Shown: positions 15,927-23,818 of the stretch, in pieces
Position numbering within the stretch: position 1 is the first letter of the stretch
Layout of the letters: each line of letters begins with the position of its first letter
Assembly: GCA_002423425.1 (NCBI GenBank)
Contig: DIWC01000062.1
Span: 1-25,710, forward strand
Direction: 5' to 3'
DNA from: Peptococcaceae bacterium UBA6116
GTDB lineage: Bacteria > Bacillota > Desulfitobacteriia > Desulfitobacteriales > Syntrophobotulaceae
DNA length: 25,710 nt
Notes under the pieces: generated by a model
Told to the model about the DNA's origin: nothing
Seen by the model: the letters and a program-made list of their open reading frames with translations, nothing else
The model's database searches: none
Position numbers and translations under genes: made by a program

Positions 15927-17798
15927 TTAGTCCTCTGCAAACTGGCTTGTATAAAGCTCAGCGTAAAATCCATTCCGGGCCAGTAATTGTCCATGATTGC
16001 CTTGTTCAATAATATCGCCGTCTTTAATTACCAGAATCAATTCTGAATCTCTGACGGTGGAGAGTCTGTGGGCAATGACAAAACTGGTCCTGTTCTTCAT
16101 TAAATTGTCCATCGCCTTCTGGATTAAAATTTCGGTTCTGGTATCTACCGAACTTGTTGCTTCATCCAAAATCAATATTTTGGGATCGGCCAGAATGACC
16201 CTGGCGATGGTTAATAACTGTTTTTGTCCCTGGGAAATATTACTGGCTTCTTCATTGAGAATCATATTAGAGCCATTCGGCAATGCACGGATAAATTCAT
16301 CGCAATGGGCCGCTTTGGCCGCTTCGATCACCTGCTTATCCGTCGCCCCGGGAGTTCCGTACCGGATATTGTCTTTGATCGAAGCGTTATAGAGCCAGGT
16401 ATCCTGAAGCACCATGCCGAACATGGCGCGCAGGTCATTGCGGGTAAAGTCGTAGATGTTATGACCGTCGATCGTTATTTTACCTTTGTCAATGTCATAG
16501 AACCTCATTAAAAGTTTCATGATTGTGGTTTTACCGGCACCCGTCGGCCCGACAATGGCTACTCTTTGACCTGCCCGGATGGTTGCCGAAAAATTATGAA
16601 TAATGGTTTTATCTTTAATGTAGCCGAAGCTTACGTTTTCAAAAACCACACTGCCTCTAAAATCCTGAACCTGAACCGGCGTTTGTGTTTCAGGGATTTC
16701 CTCTGCTTCATCGAGAAAGGCAAAAACGCGCTCTGCCGCTGCTGCGGTTGACTGCAGGGTATTGGAGATGGCAGCAAGCTGGCCGAGCGGCTGGGTAAAG
16801 GAGCGCATGTATTGAATGAAGGCTTGAATATCGCCGATACCGACTAATCGTTTGGCAGCCAAATATCCCCCGAGAATACTGACCACAACGTAGCCCAGGT
16901 TGCCGACAAATGCCATAACGGGCATCATGATGCTGGATACAAATTGTGATTTCCAAGCGGAATGGTATAGTTTATCGTTTACTTTTTCAAAAATCTCAAT
17001 CGACTCTTGCTCCCCGTTAAAGGCCTGAACAATATTATGTCCCCCGTACATTTCTTCCACATGGCCATTAATTTCGCCCAAATATTTCTGCTGATCTTTA
17101 AAAAATCCCTGGGATTTTTTGATCACCACGCTGACAATGCCTAAGGATAAGGGGATTACCAACAAGGCGGTAATCGTCATCTGCCAGCTGATAGACAGCA
17201 TCATAACCAGGACGCCCACAATGGTTGTGACAGAAGTAATAATCTGCGTCATACTTTGACTGAGTGTTTGGTTTATCAAATCCACATCATTGGTAATGCG
17301 GGACAGAACTTCACCGTGAGTTCTGGTGTCATAGTAATTAAGCGGGATCCTATTCATCTTTTCGGATATATTCTTGCGCAGTTTATAGGATACATTCATC
17401 GAGACCCCGGCCATAATATATCCTTGGATATAGGAACAGACGGAAGAAATGATATACAGAATAATTAAAATAATAATGATTCTGCCAATATAGCGGAAGT
17501 CGGTCAAAAGCCCTGTGTGCGCATACCAAGCGAATAATCCCTCAGCCAGCTTGGTTGTGGCTTTACCTAGTAATTTAGGCCCGACTATGGAAAAAATTGT
17601 TGAAAACAAGGCAAAAAAGATAACAATGAAGATCGAGGTTTTATAGGGTTTGAGGTAATTAGCTAAGGTGAAAATCGTCTTTTTAAAATCTTGAGCTTTT
17701 TCGCCGCCGCCCATCGCTCCGCCGAATCCCCCATGCCCGGAACCGCGCTTTGATCCGGGGCCCATTCCAGGGCCTGCCCGCCGCTGTTCTGCACTCAC
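15927..17798 (-). CDS. ABC exporter half-transporter, catalytically competent subunit
   Basis: 623 aa. A Gly/Met-rich cytoplasmic leader (1-35), a six-helix exporter domain (about 50-340), and an ATPase domain with Walker A GPTGAGKTT (417-425), Walker B LILDE with E546, and the switch histidine H577 in IAHRLST. The signature is NISQGQ rather than LSGGQ. In heterodimeric multidrug exporters of Bacillota (LmrCD, BmrCD, TM287/288 type) one subunit has a full set of catalytic residues but an altered signature, and the partner the reverse; that is exactly the pattern here. The GTG start overlaps the partner's stop (GTGA), so the two are translationally coupled. Substrate unknown, probably a lipophilic or toxic compound. 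Confidence 0.92.
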   Translation of the reverse strand: MSAEQRRAGPGMGPGSKRGSGHGGFGGAMGGGEKAQDFKKTIFTLANYLKPYKTSIFIVIFFALFSTIFSIVGPKLLGKATTKLAEGLFAWYAHTGLLTDFRYIGRIIIILIILYIISSVCSYIQGYIMAGVSMNVSYKLRKNISEKMNRIPLNYYDTRTHGEVLSRITNDVDLINQTLSQSMTQIITSVTTIVGVLVMMLSISWQMTITALLVIPLSLGIVSVVIKKSQGFFKDQQKYLGEINGHVEEMYGGHNIVQAFNGEQESIEIFEKVNDKLYHSAWKSQFVSSIMMPVMAFVGNLGYVVVSILGGYLAAKRLVGIGDIQAFIQYMRSFTQPLGQLAAISNTLQSTAAAAERVFAFLDEAEEIPETQTPVQVQDFRGSVVFENVSFGYIKDKTIIHNFSATIRAGQRVAIVGPTGAGKTTIMKLLMRFYDIDKGKITIDGHNIYDFTRNDLRAMFGMVLQDTWLYNASIKDNIRYGTPGATDKQVIEAAKAAHCDEFIRALPNGSNMILNEEASNISQGQKQLLTIARVILADPKILILDEATSSVDTRTEILIQKAMDNLMKNRTSFVIAHRLSTVRDSELILVIKDGDIIEQGNHGQLLARNGFYAELYTSQFAED

Positions 17799-19528
17799 GT
17801 CGCCAATTCCTCCTCACTTAATTGCGATAGTGCGATTTCCTGATAGACTTCGCAATTTTTCAAAAGTTCGCGGTGCGTGCCGGAACCTACAATATGTCCG
17901 TTATCCAGCACAATGATTTGTTCGGCGTTCATGATGGTGCTGACCCGTTGGGCAATCAGAAGGATCGTACTCTGGCCTTTTTCCTTTTTCAAAGCGGCTC
18001 TTAAATTTTGGTCGGTCTTCAGGTCAAGGGCCGAAAAGGTGTCGTCAAAAATATAAATCGGCGCATTTTTCACCAAGGCTCTGGCAATAGACAATCTTTG
18101 CTTTTGTCCGCCGGAAACATTCGTTCCTCCCTGGGCAATAATGGCGTCATAGCCTTCTTCTTCCGAAGCAATAAATTCAGTTGCCTGGGCAATGGCCGAA
18201 GCCTTTTCAACATTTTCTTTGGTTGAGTTTTTATCCCCATAATACAAATTGGACTTGATCGAACCGGAGAAAAGCACACTTTTCTGAGGTACATAACCGA
18301 TCTTATCACGTAAAGCCTTGCGGGTGACCGTTCGTATATCCAGCCCGCCGATCAGGATTTCACCGGAAGTCACATCATAAAAGCGCATAACCAGGTTTAC
18401 CAGCGTCGACTTGCCGCTGCCCGTAGAACCGATAATCGCAGTAGTTTGCCCGGCCCTGGCGCAAAAGCTAATATGATGCAGGACGTTATCCTGTCCGCCC
18501 GGATAACAAAAATTCACATTGCGGAACTCGATCTCCGGGTAAAAATCTTCTTTAAAATGGACAGGTTTTATTGGGTCTAAGATACTCGCTTCTGTCTCCA
18601 ATACTTCGGAGACCCTGTCGGCCGATACGGCCGCCCTGGGTAATATAATAAACATCATCGACATCATTAAAAAGGCCATAATGATCTGCATGGCATATTG
18701 CATATAAGCCATCATATCGCCGATATTCATATGAAATGATGATACCTGGTTGGCGCCTACCCACACAATAAGGACGGAAACAAGATTCATAATCAGCATC
18801 ATCGCCGGCATCATCAGGGTCATAACGCGGTTCACATAAAGATTGGTCGATGTTAAATCCATATTGGCTTTATCAAAGCGGTTGAGTTCAAATTTTTGGG
18901 TGTTAAAAGCCCGGATGACCAGCATGCCTTCTATATTTTCTCGTGAGACTAAGTTTAGCCGGTCCACTAATTTTTGAATCATTTTAAATTTGGGCATGAC
19001 CAGCGAAAACAAGACCATAATGAGTCCGCTCAAACAAATAACGGCAACTCCAATGATCCAGGACATGGAAGCGCTGCTGGAAATAGCTTTGATAACTCCG
19101 CCCACACCCAAAATGGGAGCATAGATAACCAAGCGTATCATCATCACTAATACAGTTTGAATTTGGGTGATATCGTTCGTGGTGCGTGTAATAAGTGATG
19201 CCGTTGAAAATTTATCAAATTCGGTATTGGCGAATTGTTCAATTTTTTTGAAGAGATCGGAACGCACGTCATGGGCTACTCCTGCAGCTGTCATAGCGGC
19301 AAAATAACCCACGGTTACAGAAGCCGCAGTTCCCAAGAGAGTAATTAGGATCATCTTTCCGCCTGTTTGTAAGATGTAATTGACTTTCCCCATCATAACC
19401 CCTGTATTGACAATATCCGCCATATAATCCGGCAATGACAGGTCACACATAGCCTGCAGAAACAACAAAGCAACGGCACCAAAAATAAGAAAGCTATATG
19501 GTTTCAAATATTTGAGAAGCTTAATCAC
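17795..19528 (-). CDS. ABC exporter half-transporter, degenerate-site subunit
   Basis: 577 aa from GTG 19528. A six-helix exporter domain is followed by an ATPase with Walker A GSTGSGKST (367-375) and a canonical signature NVSGGQKQR. The catalytic glutamate is replaced by D496 (IFDDT) and the switch histidine by Q527 (IAQRVST). These changes define the degenerate ATP site of heterodimeric exporters, complementing the next gene. GTG 19528 has AAGGAGGT 6-7 nt upstream and yields MIKLLKYLKPYS; the in-frame ATG at 19570 has no SD. The gene follows the MarR regulator after 48 bp. Confidence 0.92.
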   Translation of the reverse strand: MIKLLKYLKPYSFLIFGAVALLFLQAMCDLSLPDYMADIVNTGVMMGKVNYILQTGGKMILITLLGTAASVTVGYFAAMTAAGVAHDVRSDLFKKIEQFANTEFDKFSTASLITRTTNDITQIQTVLVMMIRLVIYAPILGVGGVIKAISSSASMSWIIGVAVICLSGLIMVLFSLVMPKFKMIQKLVDRLNLVSRENIEGMLVIRAFNTQKFELNRFDKANMDLTSTNLYVNRVMTLMMPAMMLIMNLVSVLIVWVGANQVSSFHMNIGDMMAYMQYAMQIIMAFLMMSMMFIILPRAAVSADRVSEVLETEASILDPIKPVHFKEDFYPEIEFRNVNFCYPGGQDNVLHHISFCARAGQTTAIIGSTGSGKSTLVNLVMRFYDVTSGEILIGGLDIRTVTRKALRDKIGYVPQKSVLFSGSIKSNLYYGDKNSTKENVEKASAIAQATEFIASEEEGYDAIIAQGGTNVSGGQKQRLSIARALVKNAPIYIFDDTFSALDLKTDQNLRAALKKEKGQSTILLIAQRVSTIMNAEQIIVLDNGHIVGSGTHRELLKNCEVYQEIALSQLSEEELAT

Positions 19529-19576
19529 TTGATAACCTCCTTTCCTCATTTTATTTGGTGATCCGTCCATTATTGT

Positions 19577-20014
19577 TTAATGATTAGATTCACTAACAAT
19601 TAAATAAAGCTTTTTTAGTAATCGAAGTAAATCTTCTGTATCTTCCTCTCCCATCTTGGCAAAAATCTGATTCATCCCATCTAAAAATGACTGTAGCTGT
19701 TTAGCCAAACACTGCTGACCGCCTTCTGTCAGCCGGACATAGACAAGCCGTCGGTCATTTTTGGTCGTGATCCGTTCAACGTACCCTTTATCCTCAAGCG
19801 CATTAATCATCTGTGAGACCGCTGATTTACTGATCTCTGAAAGATCACTCAAAGTTGAAATTGTAACTCCCTCGGTCTCGAAGCTATTCACCTTAATCAT
19901 CTTCAACATCATCATTTCACTGCGCGACATCGCGCCGGTGGTTTTGGCATTCATTTTGATTTTATGGAACTTTTGCATGAGCTGAAATATTTTCTCGGCA
20001 TTACTGCTATCCAT
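19577..20014 (-). CDS. MarR-family transcriptional regulator
   Basis: 145 aa. The winged helix-turn-helix is clear: STLSDLSEISKSAVSQMINALEDKGYVER with the wing TKNDRRLVYVRLT, flanked by N- and C-terminal dimerisation helices. ATG 20014 is preceded by AAGGAAGGA at 6 nt; a TTG at 20059 is in frame but unsupported. It leads the ABC-ABC-HlyD operon and most likely represses it and itself through the AT-rich inverted repeat just upstream, with release by a transported drug or metabolite. The ligand cannot be told from sequence. Confidence 0.92.
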   Translation of the reverse strand: MDSSNAEKIFQLMQKFHKIKMNAKTTGAMSRSEMMMLKMIKVNSFETEGVTISTLSDLSEISKSAVSQMINALEDKGYVERITTKNDRRLVYVRLTEGGQQCLAKQLQSFLDGMNQIFAKMGEEDTEDLLRLLKKLYLIVSESNH

Positions 20015-20059
20015 CTTTATTCCTTCCTTCTGGCCTAAAAATTCAGTAAATTCAATCAA

Positions 20060-20092
20060 TTAAGTAAGCTTGTTTAATATTAAGTTGCTTAA
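20060..20092 (-). promoter_or_regulatory. Putative MarR operator
   Basis: TTAAGTAA (20060-20067) and TTGCTTAA (20085-20092) are inverted copies matching at 7 of 8 positions, and the centre contains the perfect palindrome TTAATATTAA (20074-20083). Size and AT-rich dyad suit MarR dimers. It lies 46-78 bp upstream of the marR start codon. From here to the IS110 remnant at 20281 I see no gene. Confidence 0.5.
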
Positions 20093-20280
20093 TAATAAAG
20101 GCACTTGAAAAGTATAAATGTCTTTATTTCTCTTGTCAAGATATAGGTTGAAAGACTTCGTATTCTCTGCAGGACGAAAAATGGTACAACAAAAAAAGCC
20201 CCCAAATAGCGACTTTGAAAAGTGAATATTGAGTGATTCGTTATGTTCCAGCAGGAAGAATGACTTGAGCACCTAAACTT

Positions 20281-20570
20281 TCAAGCAATTTCACCAATGA
20301 TAGCAATGGCAGTCAAGGAGTTTTGAATACGGTTTTTCCCGCTGGATTTGAAATTGAAATCCAATATTTGCCAGTTGATTCCATGCAAACTTTCCGGCAG
20401 TTATGTTGGATTAGCCACTCCCGTAGTGCCAGTAAATCTACGGTAAAAGTGAAAAACTGCTTCGTTTGGTACTCTGTGACGCCTGCTTCGTTGGTAGTGC
20501 CAATGGTTGCTACAACAAACTTCTTGTGTACGTCAATGCCGCCGCAGATCTTGTTAACAATTTTGAGCAT
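20281..20570 (-). pseudogene. IS110-family transposase remnant (internally deleted)
   Basis: From ATG 20570 the frame has the DEDD-recombinase start GGIDVHKKFVVAT and, near residue 58, CMESTGKYW, both diagnostic of IS110-family transposases. After about 70 residues it leaves the family pattern and stops at 20313. In a shifted frame the next stretch reads NSLTAIAIIGEIA, which resembles the C-terminal Transposase_20 part. I infer an internal deletion that removed most of the protein, including the serine-containing domain. The full-length family is 300-400 aa, so it cannot be active by itself. The upstream non-coding end is retained. Confidence 0.8.
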
Positions 20571-20598
20571 AAACACTTCCCCTCACCCAATATTAAAT

Positions 20599-20739
20599 GG
20601 ATAAGCAGACATTGACTGTCTGCCGTGCCGGTAAACGGGAAGTTGTTACCTCAAGGATTAGGTTGCGTGATCTAAGCCACACTCACCTCCCCATGCTCTG
20701 TAGTGTATCTGCTTATCCGACAAAATCATACCACAGAGC
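20599..20739 (-). ncRNA. Candidate IS110 bridge RNA region
   Basis: The non-coding segment 5' of the IS110 remnant is strongly structured on the minus strand. GGATAAGCAGA and TCTGCTTATCC (20708-20718 and 20599-20609) are perfect 11-nt inverted copies closing a 120-nt domain. A second 10-bp pairing (20730-20739 with 20695-20704, one G-U) and a 7-bp hairpin (20605-20611 with 20617-20623) are present and partly compete. IS110 elements are known to encode a bridge RNA in this position that specifies donor and target DNA. Assignment is by position and structure only; guide loops were not identified. Confidence 0.5.
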
Positions 20740-20785
20740 AATACAAGATTCTACTTTCATTCAATTTTGTGCCTTGAGCACAGAG

Positions 20786-20814
20786 CGAAAAGGAATGAAC
20801 ACGAAAAGGAATGA
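20786..20814 (+). repeat. Two tandem copies of CGAAAAGGAATGA
   Basis: The 13-mer occurs at 20786-20798 and 20802-20814, 16 bp apart, directly before the LUD pseudogene. It contains AAAAGGAATG, so a small duplication of an SD/start region is a simple explanation. Confidence 0.6.
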
Positions 20815-20822
20815 CACTTTCT

Positions 20823-20991
20823 ATGAAACCTAAAGAATGCTATAATGCCTTATTAGCGCAGGAGCTAATCGAAGAATTAAAAAAACGCAGGATTTTATTG
20901 TGAGACAAAAGAAGATGCACTAAAAAAAGTTCTTGAGATGATACTCAAAGAGAAAATCCTTTATATCATAACAGATGAAGCCCCTAATTAA
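20823..20991 (+). pseudogene. Frameshifted fragment of a LUD-domain (LutC/YkgG-like) protein
   Basis: ATG 20823 begins MKPKECYNALLAQELIEEL and stops at TGA after KKRRILL. In another frame the text continues YCETKEDALKKVLEMI to TAA at 20989. Together these match the N-terminal pattern of LUD-domain proteins (formerly DUF162), where an LxKRGMEGxYCxTKEEALxKxLEMI-type stretch follows the first helix. The remaining 120-odd residues of the domain are missing. Related to lactate-utilisation protein C, but function is lost here. Identified by eye from the family pattern. Confidence 0.65.
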
Positions 20992-21018
20992 TATTCTATG
21001 GTGATTCGGAGGTAAAAG

Positions 21019-21522
21019 ATGGGACATATCGGCAAGGTTATCAATGCCATGATTGATTACTACGAGAACGATGTCCGGCGGATTAATCATTTTCTAAAGG
21101 TTTATGGCTTAGCCAAGAGTATCGGCGAGATGGAAGGCCTGGATAAACACACACAGAAAATCCTTGAAGTTGCGGCTGTCACACATGATATAGGAATTAA
21201 AAACAGCGAACAGAAATACAACAGCGCTGCCGGAAACTATCAACAGATTGAAGGTCCGCCGGAAGCGCGGAAGTTGTTGGAAAATTTGAGCTTTGATTCA
21301 TCATTAACAGACCGGGTATGTTGGCTGATCGCGCATCACCATACTTATGATAATATGAATGGACTTGATTATCATATATTGGTTGAGGCGGATTTTCTGG
21401 TGAATGTTTTTGAAGATCATCTGTCGGAGGTTTCAATTCAAAGCATTTCGAAGAAAATATTTAAGACTGAAACCGGAAAAAGGTTCTTAAGCAAACTAAA
21501 AGCTAAGGACGACAATGAGTAG
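21019..21522 (+). CDS. HD-domain phosphohydrolase
   Basis: 167 aa. Metal-binding HD motif residues are in place: H24 in INHFLKVYG, H56-D57 in THDIG, the H106-H107-H108 cluster, and D125 in VEADFLVN. Small single-domain HD proteins of this type act on nucleotides or other phosphate esters in the cytoplasm; the substrate is unknown. ATG 21019 follows GGAGG. It ends in TAG and overlaps the tail of the opposite-strand small gene by 27 bp. It stands alone beside mobile-element debris but appears intact. Confidence 0.88.
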   Translation: MGHIGKVINAMIDYYENDVRRINHFLKVYGLAKSIGEMEGLDKHTQKILEVAAVTHDIGIKNSEQKYNSAAGNYQQIEGPPEARKLLENLSFDSSLTDRVCWLIAHHHTYDNMNGLDYHILVEADFLVNVFEDHLSEVSIQSISKKIFKTETGKRFLSKLKAKDDNE

Positions 21523-21747
21523 CATTTTGAGATTGTCGATTGCCATTTCTACTGCCTTGTTAGTAGTTTTTGGAGCATCGGCATATATTTTATCAAGTCG
21601 ATGAACAGTACTTTCATACTTTTCATACAAATCAACCGGATCATCTTTCTGCAATCCGATTTGTAGAAGCAACAGTTTCAGGTCATTAGACTCTGTTACA
21701 TTAACTAAGTTCAGATCCATCAAACTGTATAAACGGCATATTTCCAC
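21496..21747 (-). CDS. Small hypothetical protein, start uncertain
   Basis: Up to 83 aa, mostly helical, not recognised. It lies 13 bp downstream of the cytidylate-kinase-like gene on the same strand, so it may be co-transcribed. The start is a problem: the GTG at 21747 touches the SD-like GAAGG, and the in-frame ATG at 21720 has no SD. A well-placed ATG just after AAGGTGG opens a different frame (MPFIQFDGSELS) that ends at once. Either the true protein starts with that peptide and a frameshift has occurred, or this is a decaying gene. The tail overlaps the HD gene on the other strand. Confidence 0.45.
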   Translation of the reverse strand: MEICRLYSLMDLNLVNVTESNDLKLLLLQIGLQKDDPVDLYEKYESTVHRLDKIYADAPKTTNKAVEMAIDNLKMLLIVVLSF

Positions 21748-21760
21748 CTTCTTTCATATT

Positions 21761-22417
21761 TTAGTTTTTAATTATCGAATCCACATCTCCAAACCTGGTA
21801 CGCAAATAGTCATAAATTAAATTTTCAGATTTTTCCAACCCCAGTACTCCGGTATCAATGGATAAATGATATTGTCTGGCATCATTCATTTCATGTCCGG
21901 TGAGCTCATGAAGATAACGAGCCCGGAATTTATCTGCTGACTCCATAGACTTTATAGCATCTTTGGATGAAACACTGTAGATCTCCTGAAGTCTCTGTTT
22001 ACGAAACTCTACATCGGCATGTAGGTATATACTTACATGATTGGGATGATTTTGCAGGATGTAAGAACTGCCTCTTCCGATAATAACTGCAGATCTTTCA
22101 TTTGCAATCTTCAAAATGATATCCGACTCAGCTTTGAAAATTTCTTTATCAGGTGGCATAATATATTCAGCCGGCGAATAAAGTCCAGATTCGGCATATG
22201 CAATCAAGTTAATAATCGACTGCCATTTGGAAATGATTCTTTCATCACGCCATTCTAGATTTTCCGGCAGTATTCCTAGCTTTTCAGACACTTTGTTAAT
22301 TATTTCCCGGTCCAAATACAGCATCTTCATCTTTTCTGCCAGCCGATGTCCCAAGAAAGCTCCGCCGCTGCCCAACTGGCGGCTGATTGTAATAACCAAA
22401 GGTAATTCATGTGCCAT
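21761..22417 (-). CDS. Cytidylate kinase-like family protein
   Basis: 218 aa. The N-terminal ITISRQLGSGGAFLGHRLAEK and later AVIIGRGSSYIL are the AAA_26/cytidylate-kinase-like P-loop pattern, and the C-terminal block RARYLHELTGHEMNDARQYHLSIDTGVLGLEK matches the family end. True Cmk differs in the nucleotide-binding insert, so CMP kinase activity should not be assumed; the family is common in anaerobic Bacillota and poorly understood. ATG 22417 lies 8 nt after AGGAGGAGG; the GTG two codons earlier is too close to it. Probably the first gene of a short operon with the small gene downstream. Confidence 0.85.
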   Translation of the reverse strand: MAHELPLVITISRQLGSGGAFLGHRLAEKMKMLYLDREIINKVSEKLGILPENLEWRDERIISKWQSIINLIAYAESGLYSPAEYIMPPDKEIFKAESDIILKIANERSAVIIGRGSSYILQNHPNHVSIYLHADVEFRKQRLQEIYSVSSKDAIKSMESADKFRARYLHELTGHEMNDARQYHLSIDTGVLGLEKSENLIYDYLRTRFGDVDSIIKN

Positions 22418-22476
22418 TTTCACAACCTCCTCCTGAATACATTTTTATTATGAACATCAACATTTCTTCCGCCTTT

Positions 22477-22686
22477 TCAGTTTTGAAAGTATAAAGTTAT
22501 GAATGATATAGTAAATGCAGTCCTTAAGCCCCTGACAAACTCCCCGACAGCTATTCCTTCAGAACCCACCTGTGTTCCGGCAAAAAGTCCTTGCAATGCC
22601 TTAGGAGTAATACTTGTTGATATAACCGCCATTGCCAGCCCAATGCTGATTACGTTTCCGGCATTGTTCATCATTGTCCTGCTGTT
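22477..22686 (-). pseudogene. C-terminal fragment of a DHA2-family MFS drug transporter
   Basis: The frame reads NSRTMMNNAGNVISIGLAMAVIS, then LFAGTQVGSEGIAVGEFVRGLRTAF and a last hydrophobic stretch. This matches the end of EmrB/QacA-type 14-helix transporters (NSLRTMMNNxGxxIS, SI..GLAMA). It begins exactly where the VOC gene stops (2-bp overlap) and has no start of its own. About 85 percent of the transporter is missing. It is the kind of gene that normally partners EmrA/HlyD adaptors; the nearest adaptor here belongs to the ABC operon 6.6 kb away. Confidence 0.65.
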
Positions 22687-23062
22687 ATCTGACTCTGAAT
22701 TCAATTGATACCATGTCTGGGTCATATACGTAGAAATATGTGCTGTTCTCATCGGGTTTCCTGATCTCTGTAGCATTGTATCCCATGTCGAGTGCCTGCT
22801 GCTGTTTCGCAACGATGCCTTCTTCATCTGTGAAGAAGCAGGCTACCAAACCTTTTGATGTGCACTTGTCACCTCTGGATGCGCATACAAGTTCCACTTC
22901 AATCTCACCGCTTGCATCTTCCATGAAGCAGAGTGATGCCCCTCCCAGAGTCTCTTCGCCGGCCGTAATTTCTCTGAATGGTTTCAACCCAACGAAATCC
23001 TGATAAAACTTCTTCGATGCTTCAATATCTCTGCACATGATTGTCATTCTGAATTTTTTCAT
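22685..23062 (-). CDS. VOC (glyoxalase/bleomycin-resistance fold) protein
   Basis: 125 aa with the two beta-alpha-beta-beta-beta halves of the vicinal oxygen chelate fold: MTIMCRDIEASKKFYQDFVGLKPF at the start and YNATEIRKPDENSTYFYVYDPDMVSIEFRV at the end. Members are metal-dependent isomerases, dioxygenases or drug-binding proteins; this one cannot be assigned further. I start at ATG 23062, 5 nt after GGAGG; an in-frame ATG four codons upstream contains that SD. Its stop abuts the transporter fragment. About 240 bp of sequence upstream (23063-23302) holds no gene. Confidence 0.85.
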   Translation of the reverse strand: MKKFRMTIMCRDIEASKKFYQDFVGLKPFREITAGEETLGGASLCFMEDASGEIEVELVCASRGDKCTSKGLVACFFTDEEGIVAKQQQALDMGYNATEIRKPDENSTYFYVYDPDMVSIEFRVR

Positions 23063-23266
23063 TTTAACCTCCATCTCGCAGCAATACTGCGATACAAATA
23101 GGGATGAAACAGCCTCGTCCCCTGATCCTGCTGTATAATGGTCTTGGTTGGAGCGGCTACACTACAAAGCATGGTGAAGTAAGTCGTTGATTTCTCCGCA
23201 GATCAAGACAGTATTTTAACCAGTGTACGGGACGTCTTCCGAGCACAAATGAGTGGCTTCCATAAC

Positions 23267-23293
23267 AAAAGTTACATTAATTATGTAACTTTT
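23267..23293 (-). terminator. AT-rich palindrome, terminator or operator
   Basis: AAAAGTTACAT (23267-23277) and ATGTAACTTTT (23283-23293) are exact inverted copies around five bases, starting 10 bp past the stop of the HhH fragment. On the minus strand the hairpin ends in TTTTG, so a weak terminator is likeliest; an operator for the downstream VOC gene is possible. Confidence 0.5.
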
Positions 23294-23302
23294 CCTGCCG
23301 AT

Positions 23303-23818
23303 TTACAAGTGTCGTTTTTCAAATTCAAATGGTCCATAACTATTTTCTGAACTTAAGATTGACAATCGGGAAAAAGCAATGATGAACCACGCCATGTTGG
23401 CCACCTTAAATCCGCACCCGTTGAAATCCATGAACCTTAGTATGACATCCCTTGAGCTTGGTTTTCCTGACCATATTCTTGATGCGTCGCCGTTCATGAA
23501 TTCGTTGTCGAATATCTTATGTACCCCATCATAAAAAAACTTCGCATTTCGGGCAGGGTAACGGTGCCACTTCTTTTCTCCGTTAAACATTTCAGCATAT
23601 TGTTCTGCCGAGACTTTGTCTAGTTCTTGAAGCTCGAATGTTCCAAGGGCTTCAGACACACGGTAAGGAATAGTCCGGGCAACATCCGCATCAACACCGG
23701 TATCCATTAAACAAGCCAATACAAACGCATGCGGATATTCTTCAATGTTTCGCACCAGAATATTTGCCTGAATTTTGAAGTATTCCTCGTTTGCATTTGT
23801 CCTGCCGGTTATTTCACC
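23303..23818 (-). pseudogene. Fragment of an HhH-GPD-type DNA repair protein
   Basis: Open from 23818 (GEITGRTNANEEYFKIQANILVRN) to the TAA at 23303. The pattern EYPHAFVLACLMDTGVDADVARTIPYR, then GDASRIWSGKPSS and RFMDFNGCGFKVANM fits the endonuclease-III/HhH-GPD superfamily, where the last is the helix-hairpin-helix. Both ends are missing. Upstream the frame meets TAG inside the end of the MFS gene, with no ATG; the only start is GTG 23755. Downstream it diverges right after the HhH, before the catalytic Asp and any Fe-S cysteines. If translated from GTG it gives 150 aa. I regard it as a remnant. Confidence 0.6.

Noticed and set aside
20060..20272. Minus-strand 70-residue frame between marR and the IS110 remnant
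   Set aside because: No SD, no recognisable pattern, and it covers the putative MarR operator.
20597..20833. Plus-strand frame across the structured IS110 end
   Set aside because: Cys/Arg-rich shadow of a non-coding structured region; no SD.
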